Source: an uncultured Pseudomonadota bacterium | GTDB lineage: Bacteria > Pseudomonadota > Gammaproteobacteria > Steroidobacterales > Steroidobacteraceae | Length of the DNA: 16,852 bases | Assembly (NCBI GenBank): GCA_946479515.1 | Contig: CAMLGF010000077.1 | Location: forward strand, 1-16,852 | Reading direction: 5' to 3' | In this document: piece after piece, positions 7,299-14,791 of the stretch | Layout of the letters: every line of letters begins with the position of its first letter | How positions within the stretch are numbered: the stretch's first letter is position 1 | Made by a program: the position numbers and the translations under genes | The notes under the pieces: model-generated | What the model saw: the letters and a program-made list of their open reading frames with translations, nothing else | What the model was told of the DNA's origin: nothing | Databases searched by the model: none

Positions 7299-7748
7299 TC
7301 AACTTCGCCGGCGCCAGGACTCCTGCATTTCCAGGTACAGGAATGACGCCGACCAGGTTATCAGGATGAAGCCGGTGAGCGACTCCGTACCGGACAGGAA
7401 GCGCAGCGCGCCGACGGGCGCGAGATCGCCGAACCCGACGGTCGCGAACGTGCTGGCGGATAGATAGACGGCGTCGAGGAAACCGGTGGCCGCGGCGCCG
7501 CTGATCCGCCCGGCCCACGGCACGCTCGCCAGCGCCCACAGCGCGGCGCCGAACAGCCAGATCTCCACGACGTGCAGCAGGATCACACCGTACACGCCGA
7601 ACAGCACTTTGCGGCGGCGGATCGCCGGCAGCTTCAGCAAGCCACCGGCGATCCAGCGCAGGCCTTCATAGTGGAGCAACACGGCACCGGCCACGGTGGC
7701 CGCGGTGACGAATACCACGAGGGCATTCACGCCCCAATGCGAGTACAT
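7299..7748 (-). CDS. Two-TM-type potassium channel (Ion_trans_2 family)
   Basis: This 149-residue membrane protein contains the potassium selectivity filter TVGFGD at 103-108, a common variant of TVGYGD. It is preceded by a pore helix (about 90-102, LDAVYLSASTF) and followed by an inner helix (about 122-140). Two further hydrophobic segments lie at 7-28 and 48-72, giving three helices plus the pore loop. No RCK/TrkA-N regulatory domain is attached. It likely assembles as a tetramer in the inner membrane and conducts K+. Start is ATG 7748; no strong ribosome site is seen. The gene is convergent with the small membrane protein and is 63 bp downstream of the cupin gene on the same strand. Confidence 0.88.
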   Translation of the reverse strand: MYSHWGVNALVVFVTAATVAGAVLLHYEGLRWIAGGLLKLPAIRRRKVLFGVYGVILLHVVEIWLFGAALWALASVPWAGRISGAAATGFLDAVYLSASTFATVGFGDLAPVGALRFLSGTESLTGFILITWSASFLYLEMQESWRRRS

Positions 7749-7811
7749 CGGCGCATGCTGCCGCAGCAGGCCACCGGGCCCATCCGCAAGACTACGGACC
7801 CGGCCGGTGCG

Positions 7812-8264
7812 TCACTGCGTCGGCGTAGCGTCGATCGGCTGTTCGAAGGCGATGAACAGCACGCACGGCACCTTGCTGATGCACTTGCCGGAATGCGGCC
7901 GCTGGGGTGGGCCGTACGCGTACGAGCCGGCACGCATCACCATGGCCTTCTGGCCTTCGTAACTCACCTGCAATTCGCCGGACACGAGCACCATGCGCTC
8001 CGCCGAGTGATGCCAGTGCCCCGGCAACTCGACTCCGCCCGGCACCTTGAAGAACACATCGGCGTTGGGCTGGCCGGGTTCGCCATGCAGAACCGCGATC
8101 TGGCAGCCCGATGGCAGGAACGAGGGACACGGTCCCCACTGCAGGCCGGCGTCGGCAGACGTCCAGGCGACCGCGGAATCCTGCGGCGGCTGGGCCATGG
8201 CCGCGGCCGCGCCGGCCACCAATCCAGCGGCAACGATCAACGAGAAATGTAAACAACGGGACAT
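7812..8264 (-). CDS. Exported cupin-domain protein
   Basis: This 150-residue protein has a signal peptide (about 1-24, ending AAMA before QPP) and one cupin beta-barrel. The metal-binding motif HWHHSAE is at 83-89 (H83, H85, E89) with a second-motif histidine at H124, so a metal centre is likely. Two cysteines (C46, C54) may form a disulfide in the periplasm. The substrate is unknown. Start ATG 8264 is supported by AGGAGA 6 bases upstream; a much longer frame from 8648 is antisense to the DUF2270 gene and is rejected. It is divergent from DUF2270 and upstream of the channel gene. Confidence 0.88.
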   Translation of the reverse strand: MSRCLHFSLIVAAGLVAGAAAAMAQPPQDSAVAWTSADAGLQWGPCPSFLPSGCQIAVLHGEPGQPNADVFFKVPGGVELPGHWHHSAERMVLVSGELQVSYEGQKAMVMRAGSYAYGPPQRPHSGKCISKVPCVLFIAFEQPIDATPTQ

Positions 8265-8360
8265 GTGAGATCTCCTGTGAATGCTCCCGGATCGGAGCCT
8301 GCCCCGCGCACCGTGGGAGCCAGCGTGGGAATCGGCGCGGCGTGGCGCTAGCATGGCGGC
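8265..8360. promoter_or_regulatory. Divergent promoter region of cupin and DUF2270 genes
   Basis: The 96 bp between two divergent start codons must hold elements for both. Visible items are the ribosome site of the cupin within an 8-bp palindrome GAGATCTC (8266-8273), an inverted repeat GCTCC/GGAGC (8283-8298), and a weak -10-like TAGCAT at 8349-8354 six bases before the DUF2270 start. No convincing -35 box is seen. Confidence 0.35.
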
Positions 8361-9059
8361 ATGGAACGGACCGGCACACCGGCATCGGCATCCCCGGGAA
8401 TCCCGCTGCCTGGCACTTCCACCGAACAGGTCACGGCGCTCGCGCACTACTATCGTGGCGAGCTGTCGCGCATGATCAGCTGGCGCGACCGCCTCGACCG
8501 CACCACCAACTGGGCGATCGGCGCGCTCGCCGCGATGCTGTCCATCTCCCTCGCCACCGAGCAGGCGCACCACTCCGTGCTGCTGTTCGCGATGCTGCTG
8601 ATCCACATGCTGCTGCTCATCGAAGCGCGGCGTTATCGCTTCTTTCACGTGTATCGCGCGCGCGTGCGGCTGCTGGAACGCGAGTATTTCGCGCGGCTGT
8701 TCGCCACGGACACGGCCAGCGAGCGCGTCGACCTGGGCGAGTTGAGCGAGGCGTTGCGCGTGCCGAATTTCACCGTGTCGCTGCCGCAGGCGATGTCACG
8801 GCGGCTGCGGCGCAACTACTGCTGGATCTTCCTGGTGGTGCTGCTGGCGTGGCTGGTGAAGACCACGTCCATGGTCGCCGAGGGGCACACGCGGCTGATC
8901 CACACGCTGCGCGAGTTCCTGACCACCACCGCGATAGCCGGCATTCCGGGAGTCGCGGTGGTGTCGGGCGTGGCCGCGCTGTACGCCTGGCTGGTGTTCG
9001 TGATGTTGCGCTACCAGCTGGACGAGGACGAGCTGGGGCCGGGGCAGGTGCACGTGTAG
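8361..9059 (+). CDS. DUF2270 integral membrane protein
   Basis: This 232-residue protein matches the DUF2270 family of predicted membrane proteins. It has the family-like start HYYRGELSRMISWRDRLDRT (29-48) and four hydrophobic segments at about 50-66, 71-88, 152-170 and 193-217. The amphipathic central part includes HVYRARVRLLEREYFARLF. Function of the family is unknown. ATG 8361 is used because it gives the intact N terminus. No Shine-Dalgarno sequence is seen, and a leaderless transcript from the TAGCAT box is possible. It converges with the D,D-endopeptidase gene over a 29-bp gap. Confidence 0.85.
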   Translation: MERTGTPASASPGIPLPGTSTEQVTALAHYYRGELSRMISWRDRLDRTTNWAIGALAAMLSISLATEQAHHSVLLFAMLLIHMLLLIEARRYRFFHVYRARVRLLEREYFARLFATDTASERVDLGELSEALRVPNFTVSLPQAMSRRLRRNYCWIFLVVLLAWLVKTTSMVAEGHTRLIHTLREFLTTTAIAGIPGVAVVSGVAALYAWLVFVMLRYQLDEDELGPGQVHV

Positions 9060-9080
9060 GGGCGCTCAGGCGCCAGCCCC
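9060..9080. terminator. Hairpin between convergent genes
   Basis: GGCGC TCAG GCGCC (9061-9074) sits between the stop codons of DUF2270 and the D,D-endopeptidase. It is symmetric and could end transcription from both sides, but the stem is short and lacks T runs. Confidence 0.35.
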
Positions 9081-9088
9081 CGGGCAAA

Positions 9089-9946
9089 CTACTTCTTCGC
9101 GAGCTCCGGTGTGCCCGCCACCACCTTCGCCTCCTGCGCCTCCATCCACTTGCGGATACGACGTGCGTCGGCAGTGCGCGTGAGCTTGCCGAAGGAGTTC
9201 AGCAGCACCATGACCACCGGACGCTCGCCGATCATGGCCTCCATGACCAGGCACTCGCCGGCGTCGTTGGTGAAGCCGGTCTTCTGCACGTGGATGTCCC
9301 AGTCGTCGCGGCCCACGAGCAGGTTGGTGTTGCGGTACTGGAGCATGCTGCGGCCGGCGCGCACCTGCAGCGTGTGCAGCGTGGAGAACTCGCGGATGCG
9401 CGAGTCGCGCGAGGCCGCGCTCACCAGCTTCACCAGGTCGCGCGCATTCGACACGTTGCGGCTCGAGAGGCCGGACGGATCGTCGAAGCGCGTGCGCGTC
9501 ATGCCGAGCGCGCGGGCCTTGGCGTTCATGGTCTTCACGAAGGCCTGCATGCCGCCGGGGTAGGCGCGGCCGAGCACGCGCGCGGCGCGGTTCTCGGAGG
9601 CCATGAGCGCGAGCTTGAGCAGCTCCTCGCGCGTGAGCTTCGCGCCCACGGGCAGGCGCGAGAACGCGCCCTTGCCCTTCCAGACATCCGCGTGGGTGAT
9701 TTCGATCTTCTCGTCGAGCGGCTGCTGGCCGTCGAGCACCACCAGCGCGGTCATGAGCTTGGTGATGGAGGCGATGGGCGCGACGTGCGCGGGGTCGCGC
9801 TCGAAGAGCACGGTGCCGTTCTCGCCGTCGACCACCATGGCGGCGGCGGATCGCACCTCGGGCCTGCCCGGTGCCTTGCCGTCGTGGGCGCCCGCGATGG
9901 CGGCGAGCGTGAGCAGCAGGGCGACGAAACCGGTGCGTGATGTCAT
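9089..9946 (-). CDS. pbpG: D-alanyl-D-alanine endopeptidase, PBP7 type
   Basis: This 285-residue periplasmic protein is a low-molecular-weight penicillin-binding protein (peptidase S11). The motifs are SITK at 60-63 (nucleophile S60), SEN at 117-119 and KTG at 222-224. The signal peptide is about residues 1-20 (ending AIAGA). Family members cut cross-bridges in peptidoglycan. Length is close to PBP7; there is no large C-terminal domain as in PBP5. I chose ATG 9946 for the cleaner signal peptide. ATG 9979 is in frame, 8 bases after the upstream GH43 stop, and would add 11 residues. Neither has a strong ribosome site. The frame stays open far upstream through GH43 but that is a GC-bias shadow. 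Symbol assigned by family. Confidence 0.88.
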   Translation of the reverse strand: MTSRTGFVALLLTLAAIAGAHDGKAPGRPEVRSAAAMVVDGENGTVLFERDPAHVAPIASITKLMTALVVLDGQQPLDEKIEITHADVWKGKGAFSRLPVGAKLTREELLKLALMASENRAARVLGRAYPGGMQAFVKTMNAKARALGMTRTRFDDPSGLSSRNVSNARDLVKLVSAASRDSRIREFSTLHTLQVRAGRSMLQYRNTNLLVGRDDWDIHVQKTGFTNDAGECLVMEAMIGERPVVMVLLNSFGKLTRTADARRIRKWMEAQEAKVVAGTPELAKK

Positions 9947-9987
9947 GTGGCGCGATGGTAGGAAAAAATCCGTCCGCATGCACGTGA

Positions 9988-11643
9988 TCAAATCGCCTGA
10001 TATCGGAAATTCCGGAAGCGCACCTCGCCATTGCCGGCGGCGTACAGGCCGGGTCGCACGCTCAGAAAGTCGTAGGCCACGTTGTGGTGATACCCCGAGA
10101 TCTCCATCTGTGTGTCGAACTTGTGCCAGGTGCGGCCGTCGCTCGAGGTGTGAAAGGTGACGATGTGCCGGTCGTTCTCGAAGCGGATGAAGGCGCGCCG
10201 GCCAAACCCTTCCGGCTTGCGCCGCGGGGCATCGATGGCCGTGCGGTGGCGCACGAGCTGGCGCTCGTTGAAGCCCAGCCCGCAGTACATGCGCCGGTTG
10301 TAGAAGAACAGCACGCCGCCCGTGGCCTCGCCCTCCACTTCGATCTCCACCTCGCAGCGGTACGCCTGGTCGCCGACGATGCAGGTGAGCGGCGAGCAGT
10401 TCGCCGGGCTTTCGCCCTTGCCGGCGAGCACCAGCGCGCCATTTTCGCAGGTGGCCCGCGCCCGTTCGTTCGGGCCCGGGTCGTAGAACGCCCACTGGAT
10501 GCCGAACTTGTCGCGGCTGAAATCGTCGCTCAGCGCAATGTGATGCGGGTCGCGGCGCGCCGGCGGACCGAGCCTGGCGGGAAGCCGGGGCTTGGCGAGC
10601 GGCGCGGACAGGTCGCCGCCGAGAAAGCGCGGCCAGCCATCGTCGCTCCACTCGACGCGGTCCAGCAGGCATTGCCGGCCGAGCGTCCAGTAGCCGTTTT
10701 CGTAGCCGTGATAGACGCTCCACCACTGCCGGTCCGGGCCTTCGAACACGGTCGCATGACCGCGCGACCACCACTTTTCGCGGCTGTCGGTGGTGCGCAC
10801 CAGCGGATTGCGCGGGCAGTTCTCCCAGGGGCCGTGAATCGATTTCGAGCGCGCCGCGATCACCATGTGCCCCGTGGGCGGACCCGCCGTGCCGCCGACC
10901 GCGGTGATCAGATAGAAGTAGTCGCCGTGGCGCAGGACCTTCGGCCCTTCCGGTGAAAAGCTCTCCACGACCCAGTCTTCCGGGTAATGCCACGGATCGT
11001 AGACGTGCTCCACCGGCCCGTCGGTCGCGAGGCCGTCCTCGGTGAGGCGCACGCGGTCGCCGCCCGAGAGGAACAGGTAGCGGCGGCCGTCCTCGCCGAC
11101 GACGTGCCCCGGATCGATGTGCGCCGGCAGGTGGAGGTCGACCGGGTCGCTCCACGGCCCGCGCATGGATGGCGCATGCACCACGTAGTTAGAACGCCGC
11201 TCGCGGGTGCGCGCGGGAAAATAGACGAAGTAGCGATCGCCGTACCGCGCGATGTCGCAGGCCCACACCGAACCCACGGGCCGGGTGAGCGCCGGGCCCA
11301 CCGGCTGCCAGTTCACGAGGTCGCGCGAGTGCCAGATGACGATGCCCGGGTACGAGTCGAATGACGAGAACGTCATCCAGTAATCGTCACCGTCCTTGAG
11401 GATGGTGGGGTCGGGGCGGTCGCCCGAGAACACGGGATTGAGAAAAGTGCCATCGCCGAGATCGGCGATGCGCTGGCCCTCGAATCCCCTGCCCCAGCGC
11501 AGCGCGGACCAGTCGCCGGGCGCGCGCGCCGTGCAGGTTGCGGTGGCGGACTCGCCGCCCGCGGCAGTGGCCGCGCTCGCGGCCGCCGCGCCGGCACCGC
11601 CGGCCAGCAGCGCCTTGAGCGCATCGCGTCGTGAGTGCGTCAT
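9988..11643 (-). CDS. Tat-exported GH43 family glycoside hydrolase
   Basis: This 551-residue enzyme has a five-bladed GH43 propeller at about residues 68-370, followed by a beta-sandwich domain (about 395-550) of the concanavalin-like type found in GH43 beta-xylosidases. The expected catalytic residues are D78 (general base in RPDP), D177 (IDP, pKa modulator) and E232 (EGP, general acid). The N terminus THSRRDALKALLAGGAGAAA is a twin-arginine export signal. Likely substrates are arabinose- or xylose-containing plant glycans; the precise one is not readable. ATG 11643 is preferred because GGGGGA lies 4 bases upstream and the RR motif is then near the N terminus; ATG 11661 would add six residues. 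It is followed by the PBP7-like gene on the same strand. Confidence 0.88.
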   Translation of the reverse strand: MTHSRRDALKALLAGGAGAAAASAATAAGGESATATCTARAPGDWSALRWGRGFEGQRIADLGDGTFLNPVFSGDRPDPTILKDGDDYWMTFSSFDSYPGIVIWHSRDLVNWQPVGPALTRPVGSVWACDIARYGDRYFVYFPARTRERRSNYVVHAPSMRGPWSDPVDLHLPAHIDPGHVVGEDGRRYLFLSGGDRVRLTEDGLATDGPVEHVYDPWHYPEDWVVESFSPEGPKVLRHGDYFYLITAVGGTAGPPTGHMVIAARSKSIHGPWENCPRNPLVRTTDSREKWWSRGHATVFEGPDRQWWSVYHGYENGYWTLGRQCLLDRVEWSDDGWPRFLGGDLSAPLAKPRLPARLGPPARRDPHHIALSDDFSRDKFGIQWAFYDPGPNERARATCENGALVLAGKGESPANCSPLTCIVGDQAYRCEVEIEVEGEATGGVLFFYNRRMYCGLGFNERQLVRHRTAIDAPRRKPEGFGRRAFIRFENDRHIVTFHTSSDGRTWHKFDTQMEISGYHHNVAYDFLSVRPGLYAAGNGEVRFRNFRYQAI

Positions 11644-11732
11644 CTTGTCCCCCGGTGTCATCCCCGGCGAAGTGTATGTCGAAACGCGCCCGCCCCGTTC
11701 GGCTAGTTGCCGAACACCTACCGGAGACTGCC
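11644..11732. promoter_or_regulatory. Divergent region between GH43 and YceI genes
   Basis: These 89 bp separate the divergent GH43 and YceI start codons and should hold both promoters. The ribosome sites GGGGGA (GH43) and GGAG (YceI, 11723-11726) are seen at the ends. I find no clear -35/-10 pair. Confidence 0.3.
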
Positions 11733-12380
11733 ATGCGACTCTTCTGCACTCTTGCCCTGTTGACCCTGGCCGCGGCCGCGCGGGCCCAGGTTCCGCCGCC
11801 ATCGACCGAGCCCATTCCGAAGGGCGCGTACACGCTCGACAAGGCGCACTCCAGCCTGCTGTTCCGCGTCGACCACCTGGGCTTCTCGCACTTCACCGGA
11901 CGTTTCACCCGTTTCGAGGCCAAGCTGGATTTCGACCCGCAGAAGCCGGGCGCGGCCCGCGTCGAGGTGAGCATCGACCCGCGCTCCATCAGCTCGGACA
12001 ACGCGCCCGAGGGCTTTCTCGACACGCTGGCGACCAGCAAGGACTGGCTGGACGCGGGCGAATATCCGCAAATGAAGTTCGTCTCGCGCGACGTGGAAGT
12101 GGTTAGTCCCACGGACCTGCGTGTGCACGGAGACCTGACGGTGCGCGGCGTGACCCGCCCCATCGTGCTCGCGGCACGCTTCAATGGCGGCTATGCCGGC
12201 CATCCCTTCGATCCCGCGGCGCGCATCGGTTTCTCGGCCGAGGGCAGCTTCAAGCGCTCGGATTTCGGCGTGGCGTACGGCGTGCCCGCCGCCGGCAGCC
12301 ACTTCGGCGTCGGCGATGAAGTGCAGGTGATACTCGAGGCCGAGTTCACCGGGCCGCCGCGCAAGGTGGCGCGGCGGTAA
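11733..12380 (+). CDS. YceI-family periplasmic protein
   Basis: This 215-residue protein has a signal peptide (residues 1-18, ending ARA) and a YceI lipocalin-like beta-barrel. The family's opening YTLDKAHSSLLFRVDHLGFS is at about 33-52, and the later VHGDLTVRGVTRPI and GFSAEGSFKRSDFGV segments are present. Family members bind isoprenoid lipids and some are induced by acid or other stress; the ligand here is unknown. ATG 11733 is supported by GGAG 6 bases upstream; the in-frame start at 11631 would add 34 residues that disrupt the signal peptide. It is monocistronic by appearance, divergent from GH43. Confidence 0.93.
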   Translation: MRLFCTLALLTLAAAARAQVPPPSTEPIPKGAYTLDKAHSSLLFRVDHLGFSHFTGRFTRFEAKLDFDPQKPGAARVEVSIDPRSISSDNAPEGFLDTLATSKDWLDAGEYPQMKFVSRDVEVVSPTDLRVHGDLTVRGVTRPIVLAARFNGGYAGHPFDPAARIGFSAEGSFKRSDFGVAYGVPAAGSHFGVGDEVQVILEAEFTGPPRKVARR

Positions 12381-12387
12381 TCCCGAA

Positions 12388-12420
12388 GCGGCCCCCGCGG
12401 TGCCGCGCCGCCGGGGTCGC
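12388..12420 (+). terminator. Possible terminator hairpin after YceI
   Basis: GCGGCCCC (12388-12395) pairs with GGGGTCGC (12413-12420) with one G-T pair, beginning 8 bases after the YceI stop. The loop region can pair further. There is no T run. Confidence 0.35.
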
Positions 12421-12547
12421 CGCCAGGGCCAACCGGGTGACACCAAACAAGGTCGGCTCGTCCGAGCGACGGCCACAGACTGCGCCGACAGCCCACCGGG
12501 AATCCTACTGACGCGCCCAACCACCCGTATGGCGCATCGTGGCAGGC

Positions 12548-13630
12548 ATGTGGAGGCGAATGGCGCTCAGCGCCACGACAACGCTGCTGTTTTCATTGGC
12601 CATTTCGCCGCCCGCCGCGGCGTTGAGCATCGACAGCTCGCCGCCCGCTCCCCGGGACACCGGGCCGGCCGCCGGCGAGTCCGACGAGGCAGGGCCAAAT
12701 AAGAAAGAAGAAGAGGACGAGCCGTACAAGAAGCCGTGGATCGACCGCGCGCACGACGGCATGTTCAACGCCGTCTGGCGATCCGCCATGCGCATGGACC
12801 AGTGGTTCGGCAGCAAGGAAAGCGAAGCGGCCTATCTGCGCACCAGCGGTTCGCTCGCGCCGGCCCTGCTCTACGACGACTTCGATGGGCTCCAGACACG
12901 CCTGCGCTTCCAGGTGGACGTGCCGCTGCCGCAGTTGAACGAGCGCTTCCATGCCTTCATCGGCCGCGTGAACCGCGACGAATACGTGACCGAGCGTTCG
13001 CCCGGCTCCGGCGCGTTCGCGCGCCAGTACGGCCCGACGGAGGACGACCAGACCTTGTTTGGCATCCGCTATCGCGATCCGCGCGACGGCGGACACTGGG
13101 ACGCGGACGCGGGCCTGCGGCTGCAGTCGCCGCTGGATCCTTTCGTCAAGGGCAGCTTCCGGTTCATGAAGGGCAGCTCGGAGGCGACGCTGCTCAGCTT
13201 TCGCGAGACGCTGTTCTGGCAGAACACCGAGAAGTTCGGCCTCACCAGCCGCATCGACGTCGAGCGGATACTGCGCGACGTGTGGCTGTTCCGCGGCACG
13301 ATTTCGGCGACGCTGTCGGAGCGCAGCGAGGGCGTGAAAGGCTACACCTCGCTCACCATGATGCGCGGCTTCCCGAACCGTCGCGCGGTGGCGGCGGAGC
13401 TGTTCACCAGCGGCGAGATGGACGCGGCCGTGCCGCTCGGCGACTATGGCCTGAAGCTCGCCTACCGCCGCAGCGTGGCACGCGACTGGCTGGTGCTCGA
13501 GTCGCGCCTCAGCCTGACGTTCCCGAAGGACGAACCCTGGCAGGTGCGCGAAGCCACCTGGGGCGTGGGCGTCGGGCTGGAAATGTTCTTCGGCACCGAC
13601 GAGTTCCTGGCGCGTCCGGTCACGTTTTGA
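12548..13630 (+). CDS. Exported protein of unknown function, predicted outer-membrane beta-barrel
   Basis: I do not recognise this 360-residue protein. It begins MWRRMALSATTTLLFSLAIS and has a signal peptide ending near residue 25 (PPAAA). A low-complexity charged stretch follows (GESDEAGPNKKEEEDEPYKK, about 47-66). The rest alternates short aromatic and polar segments such as TRLRFQVDVPLP, LFGIRYRDPR, GSFRFMKG and YGLKLAYRRS, as in outer-membrane barrels. It ends in Phe, the usual last residue of such barrels. Start choice is uncertain: GTG 12539, ATG 12548 and ATG 12560 are in frame and none has an ideal ribosome site. It is followed 30 bp later by DedA. Function cannot be assigned. Confidence 0.75.
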   Translation: MWRRMALSATTTLLFSLAISPPAAALSIDSSPPAPRDTGPAAGESDEAGPNKKEEEDEPYKKPWIDRAHDGMFNAVWRSAMRMDQWFGSKESEAAYLRTSGSLAPALLYDDFDGLQTRLRFQVDVPLPQLNERFHAFIGRVNRDEYVTERSPGSGAFARQYGPTEDDQTLFGIRYRDPRDGGHWDADAGLRLQSPLDPFVKGSFRFMKGSSEATLLSFRETLFWQNTEKFGLTSRIDVERILRDVWLFRGTISATLSERSEGVKGYTSLTMMRGFPNRRAVAAELFTSGEMDAAVPLGDYGLKLAYRRSVARDWLVLESRLSLTFPKDEPWQVREATWGVGVGLEMFFGTDEFLARPVTF

Positions 13631-13660
13631 GGAAAGGGTGCCTGCCCCCAATATGCACAC

Positions 13661-14224
13661 ATGAACCTGGAGTCGCTGCTCCACGAATACGGATACCTGC
13701 TCATCTTTCTCGGCACCGTGGCCGAGGGCGAAACCCTGCTGCTGCTGGGCGGCTACTTCGCGCAGCAGGGCTACCTCGGCCTGGGCGGCGTGATGCTCAC
13801 GGCCTATGTGGGCGCGGTGTGCGGCGACCAGCTGTTCTTCCATCTCGGCCGCCATCAGGCCAAGCGCCTGTTGATGCACTTTCCGCGGCTGCGCGAACGC
13901 GTCAACGTGGCGCTGACCCGCGTCGAGCAGCACCAGGCGAAGGTGGTGCTCAGCATGCGATTCCTGTGGGGGCTGCGTATCGCCCTGCCCGTGTCGCTGG
14001 GTCTCACGCACATGCGCGCGATGAAGTACCTGTGGCTGGATCTCATCTCCGCGGCCGTGTGGGCCACGGTGTTCTCGCTGCTCGGCTACGGCGCCGGCCG
14101 CGTGATCTCCGATCTCATCGACGACCTCAAGCGCTTCGAGTACTGGATCGCCGGCGGGCTGGTCCTGGCCGCGGTGATCGCCTTCATCTGGCACGCCGGC
14201 AGACCGCGTCGGCCCAGGCTCTGA
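13661..14224 (+). CDS. DedA-family membrane protein (SNARE-associated/VTT domain)
   Basis: This 187-residue inner-membrane protein matches the DedA family. It has the EYGYLLIFLGTVAEGE start with E22 and E24, a glycine-rich re-entrant segment LLLLGGYFAQQGYLG, the RFLWGLRIALPVSLG motif (100-114) corresponding to the family's FxGRxxP box, and helices at about 126-145 and 162-178. DedA proteins help translocate undecaprenyl phosphate or phospholipids across the membrane and affect envelope stability. Length is near the usual 190-220. No good Shine-Dalgarno sequence lies before ATG 13661; AGGAAAGGG is about 21 bases upstream. Confidence 0.88.
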   Translation: MNLESLLHEYGYLLIFLGTVAEGETLLLLGGYFAQQGYLGLGGVMLTAYVGAVCGDQLFFHLGRHQAKRLLMHFPRLRERVNVALTRVEQHQAKVVLSMRFLWGLRIALPVSLGLTHMRAMKYLWLDLISAAVWATVFSLLGYGAGRVISDLIDDLKRFEYWIAGGLVLAAVIAFIWHAGRPRRPRL

Positions 14225-14316
14225 AACCGCTGTAGGCGGGTCCCGCGTTCGCGGCCGCGGTGAGAAATCCCGGCGCCGTGCATGGTCAAATCCTCGTACA
14301 CACGAAGGAGGTATTC

Positions 14317-14760
14317 ATGGAGTCGGTACACGTTCCTGCCAACGCGCTGGTGCTGGTGAGCGACGGACGTCACGCCCGCCTGCTGCGCAATCGCGGCACG
14401 CCCGTGAGGCCCGAACTCATCATCGAGCAGGCCTTCGACCGCGTGAACCCGCGGACCCGCGAGCAGGGCAGCGACCGACCCGGGCGCCGCCACGGCGCCG
14501 ATGGCGCGTCGCGCGGCGCCATCGAGCAGACCGACTGGCACCAGCGCGACGAGGAGTTGTTCGCCGCGGAGCTGGCGGAGCTGCTGTACAAGCTCGGCCA
14601 CGACGGCAACTACGAAGACCTGGTCGTGGTCGCACCGCCCAAGATGCTGGGCGATCTGCGCGCGAAGTTCCACCCGGAAGTGTCCGGCGCCGTGGTCGCC
14701 GAGCTGGCGCGCGACCTCACGCAATATTCGGTGCCCGAGATCGGCCGCATGCTCAGTTGA
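14317..14760 (+). CDS. Host-attachment family protein (Host_attach, COG5622 type)
   Basis: This 147-residue cytosolic protein resembles the family named for Agrobacterium attachment to host cells. It starts with a strand ALVLVSDGRHARLLRNRG, has a charged variable middle (about 47-70), and ends with HDGNYEDLVVVAPPKMLGDL and a helix to the C terminus. The fold is related to eRF1/Rossmann-like archaeo-eukaryotic release factor domains; the name does not imply a proven attachment role. ATG 14317 is clear because AAGGAGG lies 5 bases upstream; a longer frame from 14260 lacks this. sdaA starts 31 bases after its stop, but a separate promoter for sdaA overlaps the end of this gene. Confidence 0.85.
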   Translation: MESVHVPANALVLVSDGRHARLLRNRGTPVRPELIIEQAFDRVNPRTREQGSDRPGRRHGADGASRGAIEQTDWHQRDEELFAAELAELLYKLGHDGNYEDLVVVAPPKMLGDLRAKFHPEVSGAVVAELARDLTQYSVPEIGRMLS

Positions 14761-14786
14761 GGCTCCCTGCGCCCGGGCGCGATAAT
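14757..14786 (+). promoter_or_regulatory. Candidate sdaA promoter giving a leaderless mRNA
   Basis: TTGAGG (14757-14762) and GATAAT (14781-14786) are separated by 18 bases and resemble sigma-70 -35 and -10 boxes. The -10 box ends 5 bases before the sdaA ATG, so transcription would begin at or next to the start codon. The -35 box overlaps the preceding stop codon. Confidence 0.5.
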
Positions 14787-14791
14787 GCGCC

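Noticed and set aside
8111..9940. 609-codon plus-strand frame across cupin, DUF2270 and the endopeptidase
   Set aside because: It covers three well-supported genes in other frames or strands and its peptide is Arg/Ala/His-rich.
9947..11155. Upstream extension of the PBP7-like frame to 688 codons
   Set aside because: The extension runs through the GH43 gene in another frame and lacks domains; the signal peptide marks the true start near 9946 or 9979.
12593..14194. 533-codon minus-strand frame opposite the barrel and DedA genes
   Set aside because: It spans two genes with signal peptide or membrane helices on the plus strand, and its peptide looks like antisense noise.
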